NCBI RefSeq assembly: GCF_040676675.1
Contig: NZ_JBFAPK010000062.1
Location: 1 to 35,808, forward strand
Length of the DNA stretch: 35,808 nucleotides
Direction of reading: 5' to 3'
From: JBFAPK01 sp040676675
GTDB taxonomy: Bacteria > Actinomycetota > Actinomycetes > Mycobacteriales > Micromonosporaceae
The notes beneath the pieces are model-generated. The model worked only from the letters and a program-made list of their open reading frames with translations, had not been told where the DNA came from and did not search any database. Shown piece by piece: positions 8,245-14,725 of this stretch (positions within the stretch are counted from its first letter, which is position 1; every line of letters begins with the position of its first letter). The translations under genes and the position numbers were made by a program.

Positions 8245-9480
8245 TTGTCCCAGCAGTCCCCGCCGTGGTCCGTGCCGACCACGGGAGCCGCCTCCGTCAC
8301 CGTCTTCGCCTCCGCCCGCAGCTGGATCGAGTCCGACGCCGTCGCGCAGTGCCACCAGGTGGCCGCCCTCGACGGCATGATCCACGTCGCCGGCATGCCC
8401 GACCTGCACCCCGGCAAGGGCGCCCCGATCGGCGCCGCCATGACGTCGAACCTGCTCTACCCGTACCTGGTCGGCTCCGACATCGGCTGCGGCATCGCCG
8501 TCTTCCCCGTCGAGCTGAAGCGCGCCGTACCGGAGCAGCTCGCCCGCCGGTTCCCCGACCTCGACCGCCCGCTCGACCCGGTACGGGACGCCGACGACCC
8601 GGCCTGGGCCGTGGTGGACGACGAGATCCCCGCCGGTCACCTCGACGGGCTGGCGACGGTGGGCCGGGGCAACCACTTCGTGGAGCTGGCCCGCATCCAC
8701 GAGGTGCTCGACCCGGACCACGCGGCCCGGCTCGGGCTCGCCGCCCGTGACCTCGTTCTCATCGTCCACAGTGGCTCCCGGGGCCTCGGCGAGCGGGTCC
8801 TGCGGGACCACACCGACCGGTACGGCGCCGGGCCCGCGCCCGACCCCGCCGCCTACCTGGCCCGGCACGACGCCGCCGTGCGCTGGGGATCGCTCAACCG
8901 GCGGCTCATCGCGGCCCGGGTCCTGCACGCCCTGGGGGCCCGCCCCACCGGGCCGGTCGTCGACCGGTGCCACAACCTGGTCGAGATCCGCGACGGGGCG
9001 TACCTGCACCGCAAGGGCGCCGCGCCGGGCGACGGGGGCGACGTGCTCGTCGCCGGTACCCGGGGCACCCTCTCCTACCTGGTGGCCGCGCACGCCGGGC
9101 CGGCGGCCAACTTCTCCGTGGCCCACGGCGCGGGCCGCAAGATGTCCCGCGCCGACGCCCTGCGCCGGGGCAGGGCCAAGCACACCGTCGAGGAGCTGCG
9201 CCGCACGCCGGTGGGGTCGATCGTGGTCTGCGGCGACCGACAGCTGCTCTTCGAGGAGGCGCCGACGGCGTACAAGCGGATCGAACAGGTGATCGCCGAC
9301 CTCGCCGAGCACGGCCTGGCCACCCCCGCGGTCAGCACGGTTCCGCTGGTCACGTACAAGACGGCCGAGCGTCCCCGGGGCGACGCGGGCGCGGGTCGGC
9401 GGGATCGTCCGGGCGCGGGCGCGGGCGCGGCGGGCCGGCGGGACCGCCAGGACGGCGGCCGTGGCCGGGGGCGCTCGTGA
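8245..9480 (+). CDS. rtcB: RtcB-family RNA ligase (RtcB2-like, PrfH-associated)
   Basis: 411-residue GTP-dependent RNA ligase joining 2',3'-cyclic phosphate (or 3'-phosphate) ends to 5'-OH ends. Active-site elements seen: DLHPGKG, GSDIGCG (metal ligands Asp79 and Cys82), GRGNHFVE (Asn143/His144), HSGSRG (His175), CHNLVE (His243/Asn244) and HGAGR with the guanylate-accepting His294. The start is TTG at 8245 with AGGAGAGAG just upstream. It overlaps prfH by GTGA. In other bacteria the RtcB2-PrfH pair rescues and repairs ribosomes cut in the 16S decoding centre, and I infer the same role here. Unusual: a tail of about 40 residues rich in Arg, Gly and Asp follows the core, possibly for RNA binding. 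Confidence 0.92.
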   Translation: MSQQSPPWSVPTTGAASVTVFASARSWIESDAVAQCHQVAALDGMIHVAGMPDLHPGKGAPIGAAMTSNLLYPYLVGSDIGCGIAVFPVELKRAVPEQLARRFPDLDRPLDPVRDADDPAWAVVDDEIPAGHLDGLATVGRGNHFVELARIHEVLDPDHAARLGLAARDLVLIVHSGSRGLGERVLRDHTDRYGAGPAPDPAAYLARHDAAVRWGSLNRRLIAARVLHALGARPTGPVVDRCHNLVEIRDGAYLHRKGAAPGDGGDVLVAGTRGTLSYLVAAHAGPAANFSVAHGAGRKMSRADALRRGRAKHTVEELRRTPVGSIVVCGDRQLLFEEAPTAYKRIEQVIADLAEHGLATPAVSTVPLVTYKTAERPRGDAGAGRRDRPGAGAGAAGRRDRQDGGRGRGRS

Positions 9481-10115
9481 GCGCGGCCGGCGAGCGGCAG
9501 CACCTGCTCGTCTCCGCCGGTCGCGGCCCGCAGGAGTGCGCCTGGGCCGTCGCGCGGCTGCTGCGCCGGCTGGAGGCCGACGCTGACCGGCGCGGCGTGG
9601 TGTGCCAGCGGGTCGAGACGGTTCCCGGCCCCCGGCCCGGCACGTACCGGTCGGTCCTGTTGCGGATCTCGGGAGCCGGTGCCCGGGAGTTCCTCGCCTC
9701 CTGGACCGGGACCCTCTGCTGGCAGGCGCCCAGCCCCTACCGCGCCGGTACCGGCCGCAAGAACTGGTACGTCGTCGCCCGGCCCTGCGAGGTCGACACC
9801 CCGCACACCTCCTTCAGGGAGGCGGACGTCGACATCGTGGCCTGCCGGACCGGCGGCCCCGGCGGGCAGCACCGGAACAAGGCCAGCACGGCGGTGCGGG
9901 CGACGCACCGTCCGTCGGGGACCGTCGTCGTGGTCGACACCGAGCGGCAGTTCAGCCAGAACCGGCGCCTCGCGCTGGAGCTGCTCAGGCGGCGCGTGGA
10001 GCGGGGCGACCGGGCCGTGGAGCGCGCCGTCACCGCCGGGCGCTGGCACATCCACGACGAACTGGTCCGCGGCGACCCGATCCGGGTCGAGCGGCCGGAG
10101 ACCGGGCCGGCGTGA
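9477..10115 (+). CDS. prfH: Peptide chain release factor homologue PrfH
   Basis: 212-residue class I release factor homologue lacking a codon-reading domain. The peptidyl-tRNA hydrolysis motif is intact: RTGGPGGQHRNKASTAVRAT, with GGQ at about residues 129-131. The N-terminal LVSAGRGPQECAWAVARLLR matches the PrfH family, not RF1/RF2, and there is no stop-codon tripeptide region. In the family, PrfH releases nascent chains from ribosomes whose decoding centre has been cleaved, so that RtcB can reseal the rRNA. The start GTG overlaps the rtcB stop codon, so the pair is coupled. A GC hairpin follows about 75 nt downstream. Confidence 0.9.
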   Translation: MSAAGERQHLLVSAGRGPQECAWAVARLLRRLEADADRRGVVCQRVETVPGPRPGTYRSVLLRISGAGAREFLASWTGTLCWQAPSPYRAGTGRKNWYVVARPCEVDTPHTSFREADVDIVACRTGGPGGQHRNKASTAVRATHRPSGTVVVVDTERQFSQNRRLALELLRRRVERGDRAVERAVTAGRWHIHDELVRGDPIRVERPETGPA

Positions 10116-10188
10116 GGACCACCGCCGGGCGGACCCGCCTGAATCACCGGTCCAGCCTGGAGCCACGCGCGGGCCGGAAGCTGCCGGT

Positions 10189-10208
10189 CGGCCCGGACCT
10201 CCGGGCCG
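10189..10208 (+). terminator. GC-rich hairpin between prfH and the ribosomal protection gene
   Basis: cggcccgg (10189-10196) and ccgggccg (10201-10208) form an 8-bp stem with an acct loop. It may end the rtcB-prfH transcript. No U-tract follows. Confidence 0.45.
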
Positions 10209-10294
10209 GCCTGGGCAAACTCGGTCGTGTGGCACCCCGGGTCATGGTTGACTCGGGTCGCAAGGTTCAGCCGTCGAAGAATCGAGGAGACGAG

Positions 10295-10408
10295 ATGCGA
10301 GCACTGTTCACCTCCATCGAGCAGGGAATTTCGATCTCTTCGAGGGGTGTGGCGGTTGCCGCGGAGAACGCTGAACCTGGGAATCCTGGCGCATGTCGAC
10401 GCCGGTAA
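10295..10408 (+). CDS. Putative leader peptide (37 aa) of the ribosomal protection gene
   Basis: Short ORF beginning MRALFTSIEQGIS with a strong Shine-Dalgarno (GAGGAGA, 4 nt before ATG), better than that of the large gene it overlaps. It stops at TAA 10406-10408, about 50 nt inside the downstream GTPase gene, in another frame. Leader codons at 10309-10314 (cacctc) can pair with ggggtg at 10344-10349, which covers the GTPase ribosome-binding site. This is the layout of translation attenuators of ribosome-targeting antibiotic resistance genes: a ribosome paused on the leader would free the second site. Control by a short upstream peptide is known for tet(M) and erm genes; here it is inference from position and pairing. 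Confidence 0.55.
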   Translation: MRALFTSIEQGISISSRGVAVAAENAEPGNPGACRRR

Positions 10409-12383
10409 GACGACGCTGACCGAGCGGCTGCTCTACGCCGCCGGGGTCATCGACGCCGTCGGTGACGTCGACGCCGGTACGACCCGGACCGACACGCTGG
10501 CGCTGGAACGCCAGCGCGGCATCACCATCAAGTCGGCCGTCGTGTCGTTCGAGATCGCCGGCGTGACGGTCAACCTCATCGACACACCGGGCCATCCGGA
10601 CTTCATCGCCGAGGTCGAGCGGGTGCTGAGCCTGCTCGACGGCGCCGTCCTGGTGATCTCGGCCGTCGAGGGCGTCCAGCCGCAGACGCGGGTCCTGATG
10701 CGCGCGCTCCAGCGGCTGCGCGTACCGACGCTGCTCTTCGTCAACAAGGTCGACCGTGGCGGCGCCGACCCCGGCCGGGTGCTCGCGGCGATCACGGCGC
10801 GGCTCGCGGGCGCGGTCGTCCCGATGGGCACGGTCGACGGGCCCGGCACCCGGGCCGCGCGCTGCATCGGGTACGGGCTCGGCGACCCGGGGTTCCGGGC
10901 CGTGCTGACCGAGGCCCTCGCCGACCGGGACGACGCGCTGCTGGCCGCGTACGTCGAGAACGAGCGCGCCGTGACGGGCCGGCGGCTGCGCGCGGAGCTC
11001 GCCGCGCAGACCCGGCTGTGCCTGCTCCACCCCGTCTTCTTCGGGTCGGCGGTGACGGGGGAGGGCGTGCCCGCGCTGATGGCCGGCCTGACCGAGCTGT
11101 TGCCCGCCGAGGCCGGTGACGCGGACGGCGCCGTCTCGGGTCGGGTATTCAAGATCGAGCGAGGGCCGGCGGGCGAGAAGATCGCGTACGTCCGGATGTT
11201 CGCCGGTACGGTGCACGTCCGGCAGCGGCTGGCCGTCGCGGGTGTCGGCGGCCGCGACGCCGAGGTGAAGGCCACGGCCATCAGCGTCTCGGAGCGGGGG
11301 GAGTGGCCCCGGCGCCCGGAACTCGTCGCGGGCGAGATCGGCCGGCTCTGGGGGCTGACCGGGGTGCGGATCGGCGACACGATCGGCCGGGCGCCCACGA
11401 CCGGGGTGCCGCACCACTTCGCGCCGCCGACGATGGAGACCGTCGTCGCGCCGGTGCGGCCGGGCGACGACGGCGCGTTGCGCGGCGCGCTGGCGTGGCT
11501 GGCCGAGCAGGACCCGCTGATCAACGTCCGGGTGGACGACACCGGTCGGGAGGTCTCCGTCTCGCTCTACGGCGAGGTCCAGAAGGAGGTCGTCCAGGCC
11601 ACCCTGGCGGCCGAGTTCGGCATCGACGTCACGTTCCGCGAGACGACCGTCATCTGCGTCGAGCGCCCGGTCCGCGCCGGCGAGGCCGTCGAGATACTCA
11701 ACACCGAGTCCAACCCGTTCCAGGCCACCATCGGCCTTCGGGTCGAGCCGGGTCCGCCGAACTCGGGCGTCGACTTCCGGATGGGGGTCGAGCCGTCGGC
11801 CATGCCGATGTACGTCTACCGCAACGCCGACACGTTCGCCGAGCACATGGGCCAGTACGTGCGCGCAACCCTGCGCGAGGGCCGGTTCGGCTGGCAGGTC
11901 ACCGACTGCGTCGTCACGATGGTCGACTGCGGCTACAGCCTGGCCGACGGGCCGCCGTCGCGGCGCGGGCCGCTCAGCACGCCGGCCGATTTCCGCAACC
12001 TGACTCCGATGGTGCTCATGCGGGCGCTCGACCGCGCGGGCACCGTGGTCTGCGAGCCGATGCTCCGGGTGAGCCTCGAAACGCCGGTACGGGCGATCAA
12101 CCCCGTGCTGACGGCGCTGGGCCGCCTCGGCGCGGCGGTACGGCAGCAGTCGGTGCGCGGCGACCTGACCACGATCGAGGCCGTCCTACCGGCGGCGCGC
12201 GTGCCGGACCTGCAGCGCCGGCTACCCGGCCTGACCGGGGGCGAGGGCGTCATCGAGTCCACGTTCGACGGTTACCGGCCGGTGCGCGGCGGCGGCCCGA
12301 GGACCCGGGCGCGGACGACGGCGGATCCGCGGCAGCGCGAGCGGTACCTCGCCTCGCTGACCCGGCAGGGCGGCCGGGGCTGA
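10356..12383 (+). CDS. Tet(M)/OtrA-type ribosomal protection GTPase
   Basis: 675-residue translation GTPase of the EF-G superfamily. GTPase motifs: AHVDAGKTT (G1), QRGITIKS (G2), IDTPGH (G3), NKVD (130-133, G4), FGSAVTGEGV (G5). Ribosomal-protection features follow: YVRMFAGTV, the SNPFQATIGLRVEPG region and LSTPADFRNLTP, which matches the Tet(M) domain IV loop (there SPVSTPADF; here GPLSTPADF, Pro kept). Such proteins evict tetracycline from the 30S subunit. The start is uncertain: TTG at 10356 has GAGGGG 8 nt upstream and places the first strand at the family position; an in-frame GTG at 10347 is possible. A 37-aa leader ORF overlaps the start. Its position after rtcB-prfH gives three ribosome-acting genes in a row. 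The native substrate may differ from tetracycline. Confidence 0.85.
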   Translation: MPRRTLNLGILAHVDAGKTTLTERLLYAAGVIDAVGDVDAGTTRTDTLALERQRGITIKSAVVSFEIAGVTVNLIDTPGHPDFIAEVERVLSLLDGAVLVISAVEGVQPQTRVLMRALQRLRVPTLLFVNKVDRGGADPGRVLAAITARLAGAVVPMGTVDGPGTRAARCIGYGLGDPGFRAVLTEALADRDDALLAAYVENERAVTGRRLRAELAAQTRLCLLHPVFFGSAVTGEGVPALMAGLTELLPAEAGDADGAVSGRVFKIERGPAGEKIAYVRMFAGTVHVRQRLAVAGVGGRDAEVKATAISVSERGEWPRRPELVAGEIGRLWGLTGVRIGDTIGRAPTTGVPHHFAPPTMETVVAPVRPGDDGALRGALAWLAEQDPLINVRVDDTGREVSVSLYGEVQKEVVQATLAAEFGIDVTFRETTVICVERPVRAGEAVEILNTESNPFQATIGLRVEPGPPNSGVDFRMGVEPSAMPMYVYRNADTFAEHMGQYVRATLREGRFGWQVTDCVVTMVDCGYSLADGPPSRRGPLSTPADFRNLTPMVLMRALDRAGTVVCEPMLRVSLETPVRAINPVLTALGRLGAAVRQQSVRGDLTTIEAVLPAARVPDLQRRLPGLTGGEGVIESTFDGYRPVRGGGPRTRARTTADPRQRERYLASLTRQGGRG

Positions 12384-12397
12384 CCACGACCGGAGCC

Positions 12398-12841
12398 TCA
12401 CGGCACCGTGGGCAGCAGCTCCCGCAGCAGCGCCTCCACCCGGACCCGGATCTCGTCGCGGATCTCACGGACGACCTCGATGTCCTGGCCCGCGGGGTCG
12501 GCGAGCTTCCAGTCCTCGTACCGTTTGCCGGGAAAGACGGGGCAGGCGTCGCCGCATCCCATGGTGATGATCGCGTCTGATTCCTTGGCGAGGTCGTACT
12601 CCAGTTTGCGTGGGGTGTGCGCGGTGATGTCGATGCCCACCTCGCGCATCGCCTGCACGGCGACGGGGTTGATCTGGTCGGCGGGCTCCGAGCCGGCGGA
12701 GCGTACGTCGACGGCGTCGCCGGCGAGGTGCCGCAGCCAGCCGGCGGCCATCTGCGAACGGCCGGCGTTGTGGACGCACACGAACAGGACGGTGGGCTTG
12801 GCGGTCGTCGCGGTCTCCGAACTCGAATCAGGGTGGTGCAT
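12398..12841 (-). CDS. arsC: Arsenate reductase, low-molecular-weight phosphatase fold
   Basis: 147 residues. It reduces arsenate to arsenite in the cytoplasm. The active-site loop CVHNAGRS (Cys22, Arg28) is the CX5R phosphatase/arsenate loop. A second Cys pair lies in TMGCGDACP (Cys96, Cys100), followed by EDWKLADPAGQ, the conserved Asp region. Cys arrangement is that of actinobacterial ArsC enzymes coupled to mycothiol or thioredoxin. The start ATG has GAGAGGA 8 nt upstream, overlapping the end of the aquaporin gene 12 nt away, so the two are co-transcribed. The gene converges on the ribosomal protection gene with only 14 nt between stops. Confidence 0.93.
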   Translation of the reverse strand: MHHPDSSSETATTAKPTVLFVCVHNAGRSQMAAGWLRHLAGDAVDVRSAGSEPADQINPVAVQAMREVGIDITAHTPRKLEYDLAKESDAIITMGCGDACPVFPGKRYEDWKLADPAGQDIEVVREIRDEIRVRVEALLRELLPTVP

Positions 12842-12853
12842 CGTCGCGTCCTC

Positions 12854-13681
12854 TCAGGCGTTCTCGGCCTCGTGCGACCGAACCGGGTCGGTGCGGTGGT
12901 CGGCCGCGGGGTGGGCGACGACCACCTCGCCGGCCGCGTGCGCGGCGCCGGGGTAGAGCGCGAGCAGCAGGGCGCCGCCGACGAGCAGACCGCCGAGTTG
13001 GGCTAGGACGAATCCGGGCAGCGAGGACGGGGCGATGCCGGCGAACGTGTCGGTGAAGGCGCGTCCGACGGTGACGGCGGGGTTGGCGAACGAGGTGGAC
13101 GAGGTGAACCAGTAGGCGGCGCCGATGTAGGCGGCGACGGCCGCCGGTGCGACCGGGGCGCGGCCGGAACGGGCGAGGGCGAAGACCAGCAGGACCAGCC
13201 CGGCGGTGGCGACGACCTCGCCGAGCCACAGGTGCCCGGCGGCGCGTTGTCTGCTCGACCAGTCGACGGCGGGCAGCGCGAACATCAGGTTGGCCAGGAC
13301 CGATCCGGCGATCGCGCCGGTGACCTGTGCCGCCACGTATCCGGTCAGCTCGCGGCCGGTCAGGCCGGTGCCGCTGTCGCTGCCGGTGCCGCCGCTCCCG
13401 GCGGTGTTGGCGCTGGTGGTGGCGGCGCGGGTGTGGCGGCCGAGGAACCAGTCGGCGAGGGAGACCACCGGGTTGAGGTGCGCGCCGGAGACCGGCCCGA
13501 AGATCAGGATGAGCGCACCGAGCGCGAAGGCGGTGGCGACGGAGTTCTCCAGCAACTGCAGGCCGACGTCGTCGGGGGAGAGCGTCGTCGCCATCACGCC
13601 CGAGCCGACCACGGCGGTGACCAGCAGCGCGGTACCGACGAATTCGGCGAGGACGCGCCGCCAGGGTGTTGCGGGGGTCAT
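12854..13681 (-). CDS. MIP-family channel (AqpS-like aquaglyceroporin, arsenite exit channel)
   Basis: 275-residue six-helix channel. The two half-helix signatures are GAHLNPVVS (NPV, residues 70-72) and SFANPAVTVGRAF (NPA, 200-202, filter Arg207). The first Asn-Pro-Ala is thus NPV, a substitution also seen in ars-linked MIPs. A Gly/Ser/Thr-rich loop at about 84-108 is longer than usual. The start ATG has GGAG 7 nt upstream. Directly upstream of arsC and downstream of arsR, it parallels the arsR-aqpS-arsC order of Sinorhizobium meliloti, where the channel lets arsenite made by ArsC leave the cell down its gradient. Confidence is high for the fold, moderate for arsenite. Confidence 0.88.
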   Translation of the reverse strand: MTPATPWRRVLAEFVGTALLVTAVVGSGVMATTLSPDDVGLQLLENSVATAFALGALILIFGPVSGAHLNPVVSLADWFLGRHTRAATTSANTAGSGGTGSDSGTGLTGRELTGYVAAQVTGAIAGSVLANLMFALPAVDWSSRQRAAGHLWLGEVVATAGLVLLVFALARSGRAPVAPAAVAAYIGAAYWFTSSTSFANPAVTVGRAFTDTFAGIAPSSLPGFVLAQLGGLLVGGALLLALYPGAAHAAGEVVVAHPAADHRTDPVRSHEAENA

Positions 13682-13783
13682 CGGGAAACTCCGGTTCGGG
13701 TGTGGGCGTGGGGCTGGTTGCCGTGGTCGCGTGGACTGCCGGACCTCGGACAACCCGCCGGACGTCGGGCTCGCCGACCGCCG

Positions 13784-13817
13784 GCGCCCCCGTCGCGCTG
13801 ATCGGCGCCGGGGGCGC
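13784..13817 (-). terminator. Hairpin after arsR
   Basis: gcgcccccg (13784-13792) and cgggggcgc (13809-13817) form a 9-bp stem directly beyond the arsR stop codon in the minus direction. It may attenuate readthrough into the aquaporin-arsC pair 138 nt downstream. Confidence 0.45.
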
Positions 13818-13819
13818 GG

Positions 13820-14194
13820 TCAGCCGACGGGCGCTTGGACGGCCAGCAGGGACGCGAGTTGGGCGATGAGGGCCGGTCGGGGCCGGTAGTAGACCCAGGT
13901 GCCGCGGCGTTCGGCGTCGACCAGGCCGGCCTCACGCAGGGTCTTCAGATGATGCGAGATCGTCGGTCCGGTCAGGTCGAACGCCGGGGTGAGGTCGCAG
14001 ACGCAGATCTCCCCGTCGGGCGCCGAGGCGATCATCGACATGAGCTGGAGCCGTACGGGGTCGCCGAGGGCTTTGAACGCCGGCGCGAGTAGCGCAGCGG
14101 TCTCGGCCGGGATGCGTTGCTCGCTGATCGGAGCGCAGCACGGCTGACCGGCGTTCAGGTCGACGAGGTTCAGCTCCGGCGTCTGCTTCGACAT
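13820..14194 (-). CDS. arsR: ArsR-family arsenic-responsive repressor
   Basis: 124-residue winged-helix repressor. The metalloid site EICVCDL (Cys64, Cys66) is the classic ELCVCDL motif in which As(III) binding releases DNA. The recognition helix follows in LTGPTISHHLKTLREAGLV, then the wing GTWVYYRP. A further vicinal pair, PCCAP (Cys19-Cys20), lies in the N-terminal arm and could supply extra thiols. I chose ATG at 14194 over an upstream ATG at 14245 because the latter would add a Cys/Phe-rich extension across the promoter region. It is divergent from the plus-strand arsenic operon with a perfect palindrome between them, so it probably controls both arms. Confidence 0.92.
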   Translation of the reverse strand: MSKQTPELNLVDLNAGQPCCAPISEQRIPAETAALLAPAFKALGDPVRLQLMSMIASAPDGEICVCDLTPAFDLTGPTISHHLKTLREAGLVDAERRGTWVYYRPRPALIAQLASLLAVQAPVG

Positions 14195-14203
14195 GCGTCT
14201 AGG

Positions 14204-14232
14204 TTGACAGATCTCGAAACAGCATGCAAATC
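14204..14232 (+). promoter_or_regulatory. Candidate promoter of the plus-strand arsenic operon
   Basis: A perfect -35 TTGACA at 14204-14209 is followed after 17 nt by a weak -10 (CAAATC, 14227-14232; AAATCT one base later). This stretch is much more AT-rich than its surroundings and lies between the divergent arsR and small CDS at 14284. Confidence 0.5.
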
Positions 14233-14246
14233 TCTGATTCGACAAA

Positions 14247-14267
14247 CGTCGAGACAGTGTCTCGACG
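14247..14267. promoter_or_regulatory. Perfect palindrome, probable ArsR operator
   Basis: cgtcgagaca-g-tgtctcgacg: ten-base arms around one central base. It sits just downstream of the putative plus-strand promoter and upstream of the divergent arsR, where a repressor could block both arms. Assignment to ArsR is inference from position. Confidence 0.65.
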
Positions 14268-14283
14268 CGATGAGGAGGGTGAG

Positions 14284-14463
14284 ATGCTGCGTTTTGTCCG
14301 GCGCCGCGGCGCCGCGGCCGGGGTGCGGTTCTGCGACGGCTGCGCCGAAGTCACCACCGCCGAGCAGCGGGCGCGTCGACACCACGAGCGCGCCCATACC
14401 GATGTCCTGGCCCGAACCTGGCCCCACCGACAGATCAACCCGAGGGAGACGAGCGATGGCTGA
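14284..14463 (+). CDS. Small CxxC protein opening the plus-strand arsenic operon
   Basis: Not recognised as a named family. 59 residues with an excellent ribosome-binding site (GAGGAGGG, 4 nt before ATG). A basic start (MLRFVRRRG) is followed by FCDGCAEV, a Cys-x-x-Cys pair, then the His/Arg-rich ARRHHERAHTDVLARTW. The Cys pair plus three His residues could form a small metal or metalloid site. The last codons overlap the start of the Cys-rich gene at 14456. Being first in the operon suggests a role in arsenic handling, which is inference. Confidence 0.65.
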   Translation: MLRFVRRRGAAAGVRFCDGCAEVTTAEQRARRHHERAHTDVLARTWPHRQINPRETSDG

Positions 14464-14725
14464 CGATCAGACCGTGGGCGGGTTCACCGGTGATCCCCTG
14501 GCCGCCTTGACGGTGGCCGGTTCCGCCGGCTGCTGCGGCAACCCGGCGCGGGACACGAACATCACCCTGCCCGAGCCGACCGGCACAGTCGGATCGTGCT
14601 GCGGAACTCCGGCGGCGGCCGGGTCGACCGCTAGCTCCCGCGGCACCCCGACGCAGGGCGGTACCTGCTGCGGCACCCCCGCGTCGGCGGACCCGGACAC
14701 CGCCGCACAGGGATGCTGCTCGTGA
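14456..14725 (+). CDS. Cys-rich small protein with repeated CC-Gly-x-Pro motifs
   Basis: Not recognised. 89 residues, Ala/Gly/Thr/Pro-rich and probably unstructured. Four vicinal Cys pairs occur: GCCGNP (26-27), SCCGTP (48-49), TCCGTP (71-72) and the C-terminal GCCS (87-88). The ribosome-binding site is GGGAG, 8 nt before ATG. The start overlaps the previous gene and the stop overlaps the next (GTGA), so it is tightly coupled. Vicinal thiols bind As(III) well, so a metalloid buffer or chaperone is the simplest reading. A precursor peptide processed by the adjacent peptidase and flavoprotein is a bolder alternative. A CCATP motif also ends the flavoprotein at 16038. Confidence 0.7.
   Translation: MADDQTVGGFTGDPLAALTVAGSAGCCGNPARDTNITLPEPTGTVGSCCGTPAAAGSTASSRGTPTQGGTCCGTPASADPDTAAQGCCS

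Noticed and set aside
10227..10355. Extension of the ribosomal protection GTPase to the ATG at 10227
   Set aside because: The added residues do not match the family, and the first beta strand of the GTPase begins right after TTG 10356, which has its own ribosome-binding site.
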